From Thiorhodovibrio winogradskyi (GTDB lineage Bacteria > Pseudomonadota > Gammaproteobacteria > Chromatiales > Chromatiaceae), in the NCBI RefSeq assembly GCF_036208045.1, contig NZ_CP121472.1, forward strand, positions 3,855,531 through 3,919,530: a stretch of DNA of 64,000 nt. Direction: 5' to 3'. Below the pieces are notes generated by a model. The model had not been told where the DNA came from. It did no database searches and saw nothing but the letters and a program-made list of their open reading frames with translations. Both the position numbers and the translations under genes were made by a program. This document shows, in pieces, positions 29,663-37,999 of the stretch (the stretch's first letter is position 1; each line of letters opens with the position of its first letter).

Positions 29663-31591
29663 CTAAGCCTGCGCCTGTGCCAAGGCTGGTCGCGACTTTG
29701 GATTCAGCCCCAGATCCGCCATTTCACTCAGCACCGCATCGCGAATACCGGATGTATCCAAACCGCAAACATGGAGCTGCTCACCATGGCTGGCCTGCTC
29801 CTGACAGAAATCCGGCAGACCGAGATGCACGCAGCGCACCATCAGACCATGGGCGGACAAGAGCTCCGAGACCGCCGAGCCCGCGCCGCCAGCGATGACA
29901 TTCTCCTCAATGGTGATCAGCAGTTGGTGTCGGTCGGCCAAATCCAGAATCAGGCGTTCATCGAGTGGCTTGACGAAGCGCATGTTGGCCACGGTGGCAT
30001 TCAGCTCCTCCCCCACTTCCAACGCCGGGAAGACCCGACTGCCGAAGCCAAGCAAGGCCACCTGCTCACCCTGGTGCAACATCTCACCCTCGCCAATGGT
30101 CAACACAGGCGCGCTTGGGTCGATCTCCACCCCGGGCCCACAGCCGCGCGGGTAACGCACCATGGCCGGCCCCGGATGCTCAAGCGCGGTTTGCAGCATA
30201 CGCCGGCATTCGTTTTCATCCGCCGGGGCCATGATGATCAGGTTGGGCAGAGGCCGGCTATAGCTCAAGTCGAAACTGCCGGCATGGGTCGCGCCATCGG
30301 CGCCAACCAAGCCGGCGCGATCAACCGCGAAGGTCACATCCAGCCCCTGCAGACAGACATCGTGCACGAGCTGATCATAGGCGCGCTGCAGAAAGGTTGA
30401 GTAAATGGCCACCACCGGCTTCATGCCCTCGCAGGCCATGCCGGCGGCCAGGGTCACGGCGTGCTGCTCGGCAATGCCAACGTCGAAGTAGCGCTCCGGG
30501 AAACGCTCGGAGAAAGCCACCATGCCCGAGCCCTCGCGCATGGCCGGGGTGATGGCCAGCAAGCGCGGCTCGATCTCGGCGGCCTCGCACAGCCAGTCGC
30601 CAAATATCTGCGTGTAGGTCTTGCCGCCGGCCTTCTTATGCATCCGCCCGGTTTTCGAGTCAAAGGGGGTGACGCCATGAAATTGCACCGGCTGCCCCTC
30701 GGCCGGCTCGTAGCCATGGCCTTTTTGTGTGGACACATGCAGAAAGCGCGGCCCGGGCATGGCTTTCATGTTGTTCAGCGTGGCAATGAGATCATCCATG
30801 TCATGGCCATCAATGGGCCCGATATAATTAAAGCCCATCTCCTCGAACATGGTGCTTGGCATCACCATGCCTTTCATGTGCTCTTCCCAGCGCCCGACCA
30901 GGTGGCGCAGATGCGGCATGCCGCGCAGCGCGCTCTTGCTGCCCTCGCGCACGCTGGTGTAGACCCGGCTTGAGAGCAGTCGCGAGAGATGCCGACTGAT
31001 GGCGCCCACGGGCGGGGAGATGGACATCTCGTTGTCGTTGAGGATCACCAGCAAATCCGGATCGAGCGGGCCGCCGTGGTTCAAGGCCTCGAACGCCATG
31101 CCCGCGCCGAGCGAGCCATCACCAATCACCGCGATCACCTGCCGGCGCTCGCCCTTCACGCGCGCGGCGATGGACATGCCCAGCGCCGCGCTAATCGAGG
31201 TGCTGGAATGGCCGACGCCAAAGGTGTCGTAGCGGCTCTCGCTGCGCTTGGGGAAGCCGGACAAGCCGCCTTTCATACGCATGCGGTGCATGCGATCACG
31301 CCGCCCGGTGAGGATTTTGTGCGGATAAGCCTGATGCCCCACATCCCACACCAGGCGATCATGCGGAGTATCGAACACATGATGCAGCGCAATGGTCAGT
31401 TCCACCACACCCAAGCCAGCGGCCAGATGACCGCCGGTGCGCGAGACGCTGTCGATCAGGAAGCCGCGTAGTTCCGCGGCCAGTTGCTTGAGCTGCTCGC
31501 TCGACATCGACCGCAGATCGGCCGGGTCCTGAATTTGCGCAAGCAGCGGATAGGTCGCGAGGGCCGCGTCAGCGGCAGAGGCATCAGGCAT
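29663..31591 (-). CDS. dxs: 1-deoxy-D-xylulose-5-phosphate synthase
   Basis: First enzyme of the MEP isoprenoid pathway; it condenses pyruvate with glyceraldehyde-3-phosphate using thiamine diphosphate, and here it feeds carotenoid, bacteriochlorophyll side-chain and quinone synthesis. From the ATG at 31591 ([11 protein letters not shown]) it has 642 residues. Visible motifs are [32 protein letters not shown], the ThDP-binding [16 protein letters not shown] with NDNEMSIS, and the transketolase-like [17 protein letters not shown] longer frame to 31714 adds 41 residues unlike the family. It precedes gloB closely. Confidence 0.96.
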   Translation of the reverse strand: MPDASAADAALATYPLLAQIQDPADLRSMSSEQLKQLAAELRGFLIDSVSRTGGHLAAGLGVVELTIALHHVFDTPHDRLVWDVGHQAYPHKILTGRRDRMHRMRMKGGLSGFPKRSESRYDTFGVGHSSTSISAALGMSIAARVKGERRQVIAVIGDGSLGAGMAFEALNHGGPLDPDLLVILNDNEMSISPPVGAISRHLSRLLSSRVYTSVREGSKSALRGMPHLRHLVGRWEEHMKGMVMPSTMFEEMGFNYIGPIDGHDMDDLIATLNNMKAMPGPRFLHVSTQKGHGYEPAEGQPVQFHGVTPFDSKTGRMHKKAGGKTYTQIFGDWLCEAAEIEPRLLAITPAMREGSGMVAFSERFPERYFDVGIAEQHAVTLAAGMACEGMKPVVAIYSTFLQRAYDQLVHDVCLQGLDVTFAVDRAGLVGADGATHAGSFDLSYSRPLPNLIIMAPADENECRRMLQTALEHPGPAMVRYPRGCGPGVEIDPSAPVLTIGEGEMLHQGEQVALLGFGSRVFPALEVGEELNATVANMRFVKPLDERLILDLADRHQLLITIEENVIAGGAGSAVSELLSAHGLMVRCVHLGLPDFCQEQASHGEQLHVCGLDTSGIRDAVLSEMADLGLNPKSRPALAQAQA

Positions 31592-31832
31592 GATTGTTAA
31601 CCAGTCTGTCACAGGGCAATCGGCGATTTTAGTCCAAACCGCCGGCCCGCGCGCAATGCAATCTTGCCGCTCCGTCAGCTTACCCCCCGACATCCCGTCG
31701 CGGCCAGGTCGCATCTAACGTAAAAACCCTGAATAATCCGCGCCAACAGCCACAAGCCTCGGCGGCAATCCCCATGGGCAGGGGGTATAATGGCCAAAAT
31801 TCGCACATCCATATCCACGATGAACTTCCACG

Positions 31833-33137
31833 ATGACTTATCGCCATACTCAGGGTGAAAGCCACTCAACCAACAGATCAAATACTGAAAGAGCACTACT
31901 CGTCGAAGATAGCCGTTCACTGCGACAGTATCTCGCCGAGGCCATTCATGACATCGCCGATATTCAGGTGGCCAGCGCGGGCTCGCTTGAAGAGGCCCGC
32001 CGGCTGATTCGCGACCAGCCAAAAGAGTATTTCGTCGGCATTCTCGATCTCAACCTGCCGGATGCACCCGACGGCGAGGTTGTCGACCTGGTGGCGGAAG
32101 CGGGCATTCCCATTATCGTGCTGACCGGCTTCATGGACGACAGCCTGCGCGGGCGCATTCTCACCAAGCCCAATGTCATCGACTACGTACTCAAGACCAA
32201 CCCGAGCGAGATCGACTATGTCGCCCGGCTGGTCAGGCGGGTTCATCGCAATCATCGGATCAAGGTGCTGATTGTCGATGACTCCAAGGGTTTTCGGTTG
32301 TACCTGAAAGAACTGCTGCGCACTCACCGCTATCAAACGATTGAAGCCGAGGACGGCGAAGAAGCCCTCAAGCTGCTGCATCAACATCTTGACATCCGTC
32401 TGATGCTGACGGACTTTCACATGCCCAAGATGGACGGTCAAACGCTGATCACCCAGGCGCGCCGTCATTTCGACCGCAATCAACTCGGCATCATTGGTTT
32501 TTCGGACCAAAGCGCGCCCATCACCTCGGCCAAGCTGCTCAAGGCCGGCGCCAATGACTTCATCGCCAAGCCTTTTTTGATCGAGGAGTTCTACTGCCGC
32601 ATTACCCAGAATGTCGAAACCCTGGAGTTTATTCACCTCGTGCGCGATTCGGCCGTGCGCGATTTCCTCACCCAACTTCATAACCGGCGCTATCTGTTCG
32701 ACGTCGGCACCAAGGCTTACGAGCAGGCCAAGGAGCGGGACTCAGGATTTGCGGCGGTGATCATCGATATCGACCACTTTAAGCAGGTTAATGACACACA
32801 CGGGCATTTTATCGGCGACCGGGTGTTGCAGCGCGTTGCCACCGCCATGCGCAAGTCCGCGCACCAGGATGACCTGCTGGTTCGCTATGGCGGCGAGGAG
32901 TTCTGCCTGCTGATCCATGGCGAGCGTGCATCCGCACGGCTTGCCGAGGAACTCGAGCGCATTCGCTTTGCAATTGCCTCCCTTGAAATCCCGAACGGCA
33001 ATGAGGTACTGCGGGTGACCGCCAGCCTAGGCGCGACCCTAAACAAAAGCAGCTCGCTCGCCGCCATGATCGATATCGCCGACGCCGCGCTCTATCTTGC
33101 CAAGACCGAGGGACGCAATCGGGTGCGCATTAGCTGA
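31833..33137 (+). CDS. double-receiver diguanylate cyclase (PleD-like)
   Basis: A 434-residue response regulator. Receiver 1 has D72 in LDLNLPD, receiver 2 has D194 in LTDFHMPKMDG, and the GGDEF domain (about 275-434) has an active-type GGEEF at residues 353-357 after IDIDHFKQVND. Two receivers plus a cyclase is the PleD layout, in which phosphorylation drives dimerisation and c-di-GMP synthesis. The inhibitory I-site RxxD is altered to HQDD, so product feedback may be lost. Its 3' end overlaps the convergent hybrid kinase gene by 8 bases, which makes that kinase a candidate partner. Confidence 0.92.
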   Translation: MTYRHTQGESHSTNRSNTERALLVEDSRSLRQYLAEAIHDIADIQVASAGSLEEARRLIRDQPKEYFVGILDLNLPDAPDGEVVDLVAEAGIPIIVLTGFMDDSLRGRILTKPNVIDYVLKTNPSEIDYVARLVRRVHRNHRIKVLIVDDSKGFRLYLKELLRTHRYQTIEAEDGEEALKLLHQHLDIRLMLTDFHMPKMDGQTLITQARRHFDRNQLGIIGFSDQSAPITSAKLLKAGANDFIAKPFLIEEFYCRITQNVETLEFIHLVRDSAVRDFLTQLHNRRYLFDVGTKAYEQAKERDSGFAAVIIDIDHFKQVNDTHGHFIGDRVLQRVATAMRKSAHQDDLLVRYGGEEFCLLIHGERASARLAEELERIRFAIASLEIPNGNEVLRVTASLGATLNKSSSLAAMIDIADAALYLAKTEGRNRVRIS

Positions 33138-36100
33138 GAGGATCACTCACCGCCTCGGTATCCAGGCTATCAATCAACGCGATGACCGCCTCCCGCGCCT
33201 CGGCCAGGGGGACATCCAAGGCGGCCATATCGAGCCCGGTGTCCGGCGTCTGCTTGAACTCAACGGCCTGCACCGCTTCCTGTGCCGCGGCCAGACGCTC
33301 GGCCAGCGCCGCGAACCCCAGATTGGCCACCAAGCCTTTGAGCGCATGCAAACGACCTTGCATGCGCGGGATATCACGGTCGCGCCAGGCGCCAAGCAGC
33401 GCGTCCAAGTCTGCCCGGCAATCGCTGACGAAGGTGCGCAGCAGATCGGCCAGTCCCTCGGGATCATCCTCAAACAGGGACTCAAGCTCAGCCGGCAGGG
33501 CCTTAGGAACCGCACTCGAGCGGGGATCCTGCGCCGCCGACTCAGCCGCCGGCCCAGCCGCCGGCCCAGCGGCTGACGGCTCGACAGACAGACGCGGGCG
33601 CCGCTCGGCATCGTTCAGCCAGCGTCTGAGCGCACGCTCGAGCAGCTCCAAGCGAATGGGCTTGCTCAGGTAGTCGTCCATGCCAGCTTGCAGGCACTTC
33701 TCGCGATCTCCCTCCAGTGCCTGGGCGGTCATGGCCACAATGGGCGTGTTGCGGTTGAGATGGCCGGGCTCATCGCGGATGGCGACAGTGGCCTGATAGC
33801 CATCCATGCGCGGCATCTGCAGATCCATGAAAATCAGGTCGAAGACACAGGTGCGCGATAGCTCCAGCGCCTGCAAGCCATTGACCGCGGTCATCACCTC
33901 AATGCCGAAGCGCGACAGATAGGACACCGCCACCTTGCGATTGAACAAGCGATCTTCCGCCAGCAACACCCTGGCGCCGGCAAAGCGCGGCGACTGACTG
34001 ACCACTTTGGAGCTGGCGGACAGGCTGACGGCATCGAGCGTCCCTTGGGGCAGCGTCAGCGCCTGGGTCATGGCACGCAGCAGTTGGCGATGCTTGACCG
34101 GCTTGATGAGTAAACTCCGCACGCCCAGGGTGCGCAGACGCGCGGCCTGACCGCGCACACTGGCCGATGCCAGCAGCAGAATATCGGGCGCGCCGCAGCG
34201 ACCGTCCCCTTGGATGGCATGCGCTGTTTGTTCGCCATCCATGCCTGGCATCAGCAAATCGAGCAGCACCAGACGGAAGGGATCGCCGGCGTCATTGGCC
34301 TGTTGCAAATCCGCCAGCGCATCCGCCCCACCTGAGACAGCATGCGGTCTGCAGCCCCAGCCGTTCAGGGTCTTGACCAGCAGCCGCCGATTGGCACTGT
34401 TGTCATCCACCACCAAACAACGCAGGCCACGCAACTCCGGGGCGGTCAGGCTGGCACTGGGCACCGGACTGCTGGCGGGCTCCAGCGGCAGCAGAAAACT
34501 GAATTCGCTACCCTGCCCCAGCCTACTGGTCAGCTCAAGGCGCCCGCCCATCAGCTCGACCAACTGACGACTGATACTCAGGCCAAGACCGGTGCCACCG
34601 TATTCTCGAGTGACGCTGTTATCGGCCTGTTGAAAGGCCGAAAAAATGTTGGCCTGTTTCTCCGGCGCCACTCCTACCCCAGTATCCCGCACGGCAAAAC
34701 GCAGCCATTTGACCCGCACCCCTGGCCCCGGCCGCACCGGGGGGTCATCGGGGCCGGGCTGCTCGGATGCCGGCTCCACGCTCAGCACCACCTCGCCGCT
34801 GGCGGTGAATTTGATGGCATTGCCAAGCAGATTAATCAGCACCTGGCGTAAGCGCTGGGTGTCACCTTTGAGGCCAAGAGGCACCCGTGGATCAATAAAC
34901 TCAATCAGCTCCAGCTCTTTTTCGGCGGCGCGCAAGGCAAAGCCATCGAGCACTTCCTCGAACAGCACGCTGAGGTCGAAATCAATAGGATCGAGCATGA
35001 CCCGATGCGCTTCGAGCTTGGAGAAATCGAGAATGTCGTCGATCAAAGCCAGCAGCGCCTCGGCCGCGGCATCGACGATTTCAAGATTTTCGCGCTGCTC
35101 GGTATCGAGCCGACTGTCAAGCGTGAGCTTGGTCATGCCGAGAATGGAATTCATCGGCGTGCGAATCTCGTGACTCATCTTAGCCAGGAATTCGCTCTTG
35201 GCGAGCGCCGCGGATTCAGCTTCCTCCTTGGCCAGCCGCAGTGCCTGCTCGGTCTCCTTTAGGGGCGTGATGTCGACGAAGCTCTCAATCAGCAGGTTGC
35301 TATCCTGCAATTTGAGCGGGGCCAGACTTTTGAGCACACTGACTTGAGTGCCATCGGCGCGCACGAAAACCGCCTCTTGATTGGAGATCGAGCGCCAGGT
35401 CTCGGGCGTCCCCGATTCAAAGGGACAGTGGTCCGGATTCAGGCAGAGATGATCGCTACAGAGAGTACCAATCAGCTCCTCGCGCACCAAACCCAGGATC
35501 CGCGCCGCCTGTTCGTTGGCATCAACCACCTCGCGCAGATCATGGTCAATCACCACAATGCCTGTCTGCACGGTATCAAGCACCGCGGCCAGACGCGCCT
35601 CCTGCGCGCGCGCCCGGTCCTCTGCCCGGCGACGCGCGTCGATATCGCTATGGGAGCCGGCCATGCGCAGCGGCCGTCCCTGCTCGTCGCGCACGCACAG
35701 CCCACGTCCGAGAATCCAACGCCAGGAGCCGTCCTTGCAGCGCATGCGAAATTCGGTCGCGAGCAGATCGGTCGCGCCCCGCAGATGCGCCTCGATGGCC
35801 GCGTTGGCTCCGGGCAGATCCTCTGGATGCACCCGCGCCGCCCACTCTTCAAAGCGGTTGGGAATTTCGGCATCGGCATAGCCGATGAGCTCTTTCCAGC
35901 GTGGCGAGAAATAAATGCGGTTGGTGGGAATATCCCAGTCCCAGATGCCCGCGTTGGAGCCGGCCACCGCCAGCGCGAAGCGTTCTTCGCTCGCGCGCAG
36001 CGCGCCCTCGGCGCGGGAGGTCCGGGAAATATCGTCGATGACCCAGATGACGCCCTCGGCACGATCAACGCCATTCAGCGGCCGACCCGAGAGCGCGGCT

Positions 36101-36408
36101 TGAAACACCTCGCCATTTGCGCGCTTGAGCTGATAGCGCACATCGGCCACGCCAGTGCTGTGGATACGTGAGAAGACTTCCTTGCCGAAGCGCTGAAAAG
36201 ACGCAGGCGAGATGTGCAAAACTTCCACCGACTCACCCAGCAAGGCCGTGGCCTCATAGCCAAACAGCTTGCAGGCGCGCTCATTGATCTCGATGATGCG
36301 CCTGTCGCAATCCACCACGAAAATGCCGATCAGGCTGTTATTGAACACGAGATGATAAAGACTGTGTTCTTTTCTCGAGACGAGGGTATCAGACATCTCA
36401 GAGCCCAT
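33130..36408 (-). CDS. hybrid histidine kinase with PAS x3, two receivers and HPt
   Basis: About 1092 residues from the ATG at 36408; the open frame reaches 36489, where a TTG overlaps the upstream cyclase stop. Three PAS domains come first; the third carries a cysteine cluster (CSDHLCLNPDHC). The kinase core has SHEIRTPMNSILGM and an ATPase domain with RDTGVGVAPEKQ and GTGLGLSISR. Receiver 1 has its aspartate in LLDLLMPGMDG and receiver 2 in FMDLQMPRMDG. The C-terminal HPt domain has HALKG. No membrane segment is seen. This is a BarA/TorS-like phosphorelay, here soluble. It is probably co-transcribed with the membrane cyclase upstream. Confidence 0.9.
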   Translation of the reverse strand: MGSEMSDTLVSRKEHSLYHLVFNNSLIGIFVVDCDRRIIEINERACKLFGYEATALLGESVEVLHISPASFQRFGKEVFSRIHSTGVADVRYQLKRANGEVFQAALSGRPLNGVDRAEGVIWVIDDISRTSRAEGALRASEERFALAVAGSNAGIWDWDIPTNRIYFSPRWKELIGYADAEIPNRFEEWAARVHPEDLPGANAAIEAHLRGATDLLATEFRMRCKDGSWRWILGRGLCVRDEQGRPLRMAGSHSDIDARRRAEDRARAQEARLAAVLDTVQTGIVVIDHDLREVVDANEQAARILGLVREELIGTLCSDHLCLNPDHCPFESGTPETWRSISNQEAVFVRADGTQVSVLKSLAPLKLQDSNLLIESFVDITPLKETEQALRLAKEEAESAALAKSEFLAKMSHEIRTPMNSILGMTKLTLDSRLDTEQRENLEIVDAAAEALLALIDDILDFSKLEAHRVMLDPIDFDLSVLFEEVLDGFALRAAEKELELIEFIDPRVPLGLKGDTQRLRQVLINLLGNAIKFTASGEVVLSVEPASEQPGPDDPPVRPGPGVRVKWLRFAVRDTGVGVAPEKQANIFSAFQQADNSVTREYGGTGLGLSISRQLVELMGGRLELTSRLGQGSEFSFLLPLEPASSPVPSASLTAPELRGLRCLVVDDNSANRRLLVKTLNGWGCRPHAVSGGADALADLQQANDAGDPFRLVLLDLLMPGMDGEQTAHAIQGDGRCGAPDILLLASASVRGQAARLRTLGVRSLLIKPVKHRQLLRAMTQALTLPQGTLDAVSLSASSKVVSQSPRFAGARVLLAEDRLFNRKVAVSYLSRFGIEVMTAVNGLQALELSRTCVFDLIFMDLQMPRMDGYQATVAIRDEPGHLNRNTPIVAMTAQALEGDREKCLQAGMDDYLSKPIRLELLERALRRWLNDAERRPRLSVEPSAAGPAAGPAAESAAQDPRSSAVPKALPAELESLFEDDPEGLADLLRTFVSDCRADLDALLGAWRDRDIPRMQGRLHALKGLVANLGFAALAERLAAAQEAVQAVEFKQTPDTGLDMAALDVPLAEAREAVIALIDSLDTEAVSDPLS

Positions 36409-36485
36409 GGCGGTATGCTGCTGCTGTTTAGACTCGTGGGTTTTCAACCCTGGATTGCACGACCGCGGCCGGAGCGCTGCATGCC

Positions 36486-37508
36486 TCAATGCCGTGACCT
36501 GTCCTCCATGACCAAACCGGCGGCCAGTTGCTCCGCGCTCGGATATTCATCGGCCGACAGCGCCATCAGGCACCGCCCCTGGCCCTCGCGCTTGGCGCGA
36601 TCCATTGCCTCGTCGGCGGCTCGCAGCATGTCATCGACACTGCCGGCATGCTCGGGAAACACCGCCACACCCACGCTTGCCGTGATTTCAGCCTCGCCGC
36701 TCGACAGGCGAATGGGCGCGGCCATAGCGCCGACCACCTTGCGCCCGAGCATCATGGCCGCCTCCACGCCGTTGACTTCCGAGAGGAGCACCGCGAACTC
36801 ATCGCCCCCAACCCGGGCCACCGTATCGGAAGTGCGCAGGCTGTTGGTCAACATGCGCCCGACGCGAACCAGCAGTCGATCACCGTCGTTGTAGCCAAAC
36901 TTTTCGTTCACCTCGCCGAAACCGTCGAGGTCAAGCAGAATCAGACCGTAGCGCCTTCGATACCTGGCCGAATGGAGATGAATGCGCTCGAGCCGATCAA
37001 AAAACAAGGCGCGGTTGGGCAACTCCGTCACAGGGTCGAAATTTGCCAACTCCTGCACGCGTTTCTGCTCCCGCCGCCATTTCACCCGCGCATCGGCGAA
37101 AAACCAGGCACCCACCGCCATGAGCACAAAGAAGGTCAGGGAAAAGAACCACAGACGTATCATATTGCCCCGATGCTCGGCCGCGGCGCCAGATGCACCT
37201 GATCCAATGGGCGCGCCAGGCCGCAATGCCAGGTCAGGCGCTGGCCCAGTCGCTGGCCCAGTACCGGTCGTGCCATGGTCCGCGACCTCCGCCCTACTCT
37301 GCTGAACCACTGCCGCCGTGTCCACCAACTCGGTGCGATAGAAAAGGTATGAGCCAAGGGCGGTCAATAAAGCAATGATCAAAATCAGGATGCCAAACAG
37401 CCTGATGAACTCCTGCCTGGAGTTCACTTTCTGCTCCTGCTGATGATCCGGTTTCATTGCCAGAACACTGTCGCCATTTAACATACGCTTGGATTCAGTT
37501 ACGGCCAT
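36486..37508 (-). CDS. membrane diguanylate cyclase
   Basis: About 340 residues from the ATG at 37508. Two membrane segments (roughly 33-56 and 113-135) enclose a short periplasmic loop rich in Gly, Pro and Ala, which includes duplicated GPAxGP units. The GGDEF domain follows, with NRALFFDRLERI, LDLDGFGEVNE, and an intact RVGGDEF. A complete inhibitory site RTSD lies at the right distance upstream of it, so this enzyme should be feedback-limited by c-di-GMP, unlike the two other cyclase domains in the window. Confidence 0.9.
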   Translation of the reverse strand: MAVTESKRMLNGDSVLAMKPDHQQEQKVNSRQEFIRLFGILILIIALLTALGSYLFYRTELVDTAAVVQQSRAEVADHGTTGTGPATGPAPDLALRPGAPIGSGASGAAAEHRGNMIRLWFFSLTFFVLMAVGAWFFADARVKWRREQKRVQELANFDPVTELPNRALFFDRLERIHLHSARYRRRYGLILLDLDGFGEVNEKFGYNDGDRLLVRVGRMLTNSLRTSDTVARVGGDEFAVLLSEVNGVEAAMMLGRKVVGAMAAPIRLSSGEAEITASVGVAVFPEHAGSVDDMLRAADEAMDRAKREGQGRCLMALSADEYPSAEQLAAGLVMEDRSRH

Positions 37509-37741
37509 GGTGTTTCCCGTCCATTCCCTATACTCTTCGCTCGCTCGGTTTGCCACGCTTTGAGTCTAATGCAATTCGGTGTTTTGCACAGCCAAAACCC
37601 TGCAGCCAACCCTCGGTTTTGCCGGGCGCGGGGATTCATCAGTCCAGGCCCCGGGAGATCCGGACGCTGCCTCCCAAGATCAAGCCGCGGGCAGACCAGA
37701 CAAGCAAAGGCCGAAAAAGCCAGGGAGCGGCTACGAGCAAA

Positions 37742-37770
37742 TTGACAAGCTCGGCACCCGCCATTATGCT
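37742..37770 (+). promoter_or_regulatory. sigma-70-type promoter of tRNA-Pro
   Basis: A consensus TTGACA (37742-37747) and TATGCT (37765-37770) are separated by 17 bases. The predicted start would fall a few bases before the mature tRNA 5' end at 37781, as is usual for tRNA genes. Confidence 0.75.
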
Positions 37771-37780
37771 GCATCGTTTT

Positions 37781-37857
37781 CCGGGCGTAGCGCAGTCTGG
37801 TAGCGCACCACAATGGGGTTGTGGGGGTCGCAGGTTCAAATCCTGCCGCCCGGACCA
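37781..37857 (+). tRNA. tRNA-Pro (anticodon GGG)
   Basis: A 77-base cloverleaf. The acceptor stem CCGGGCG pairs perfectly with CGCCCGG, followed by discriminator A and an encoded CCA. The D arm is GCGCAGTCTGGTAGCGC. The anticodon stem CCACA/TGTGG encloses the loop ATGGGGT, so the anticodon is GGG, reading CCC and CCU. The T arm has GGTTCAAATCC. It matches the E. coli proL type closely. The downstream hypF frame is open straight through this gene, but that is not coding. Confidence 0.97.
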
Positions 37858-37918
37858 TCCGTTCTCATACCCCCTTTTCTCACCGCCGGTTATCAGTCTG
37901 ACCGAATCCCCTGCTTTT

Positions 37919-37978
37919 CCTGGTGAGCGCCTATCTGGTGACCACGGCTCTGGTGATCACCTGTCTCGCGATCAGGCG
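37919..37978. repeat. 15-bp imperfect tandem repeat before hypF
   Basis: Four imperfect 15-bp units start at 37919, 37934, 37949 and 37964; the middle two begin TCTGGTGACCAC and TCTGGTGATCAC. They sit between tRNA-Pro and the first recognisable hypF codons. Confidence 0.7.
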
Positions 37979-37999
37979 CCCGGTTTATCCTGGCCCCAT

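Noticed and set aside
37457-37858. N-terminal extension of hypF through the tRNA
   Set aside because: The segment translates the tRNA itself, and the rest has no likeness to HypF; the tRNA is structurally complete.
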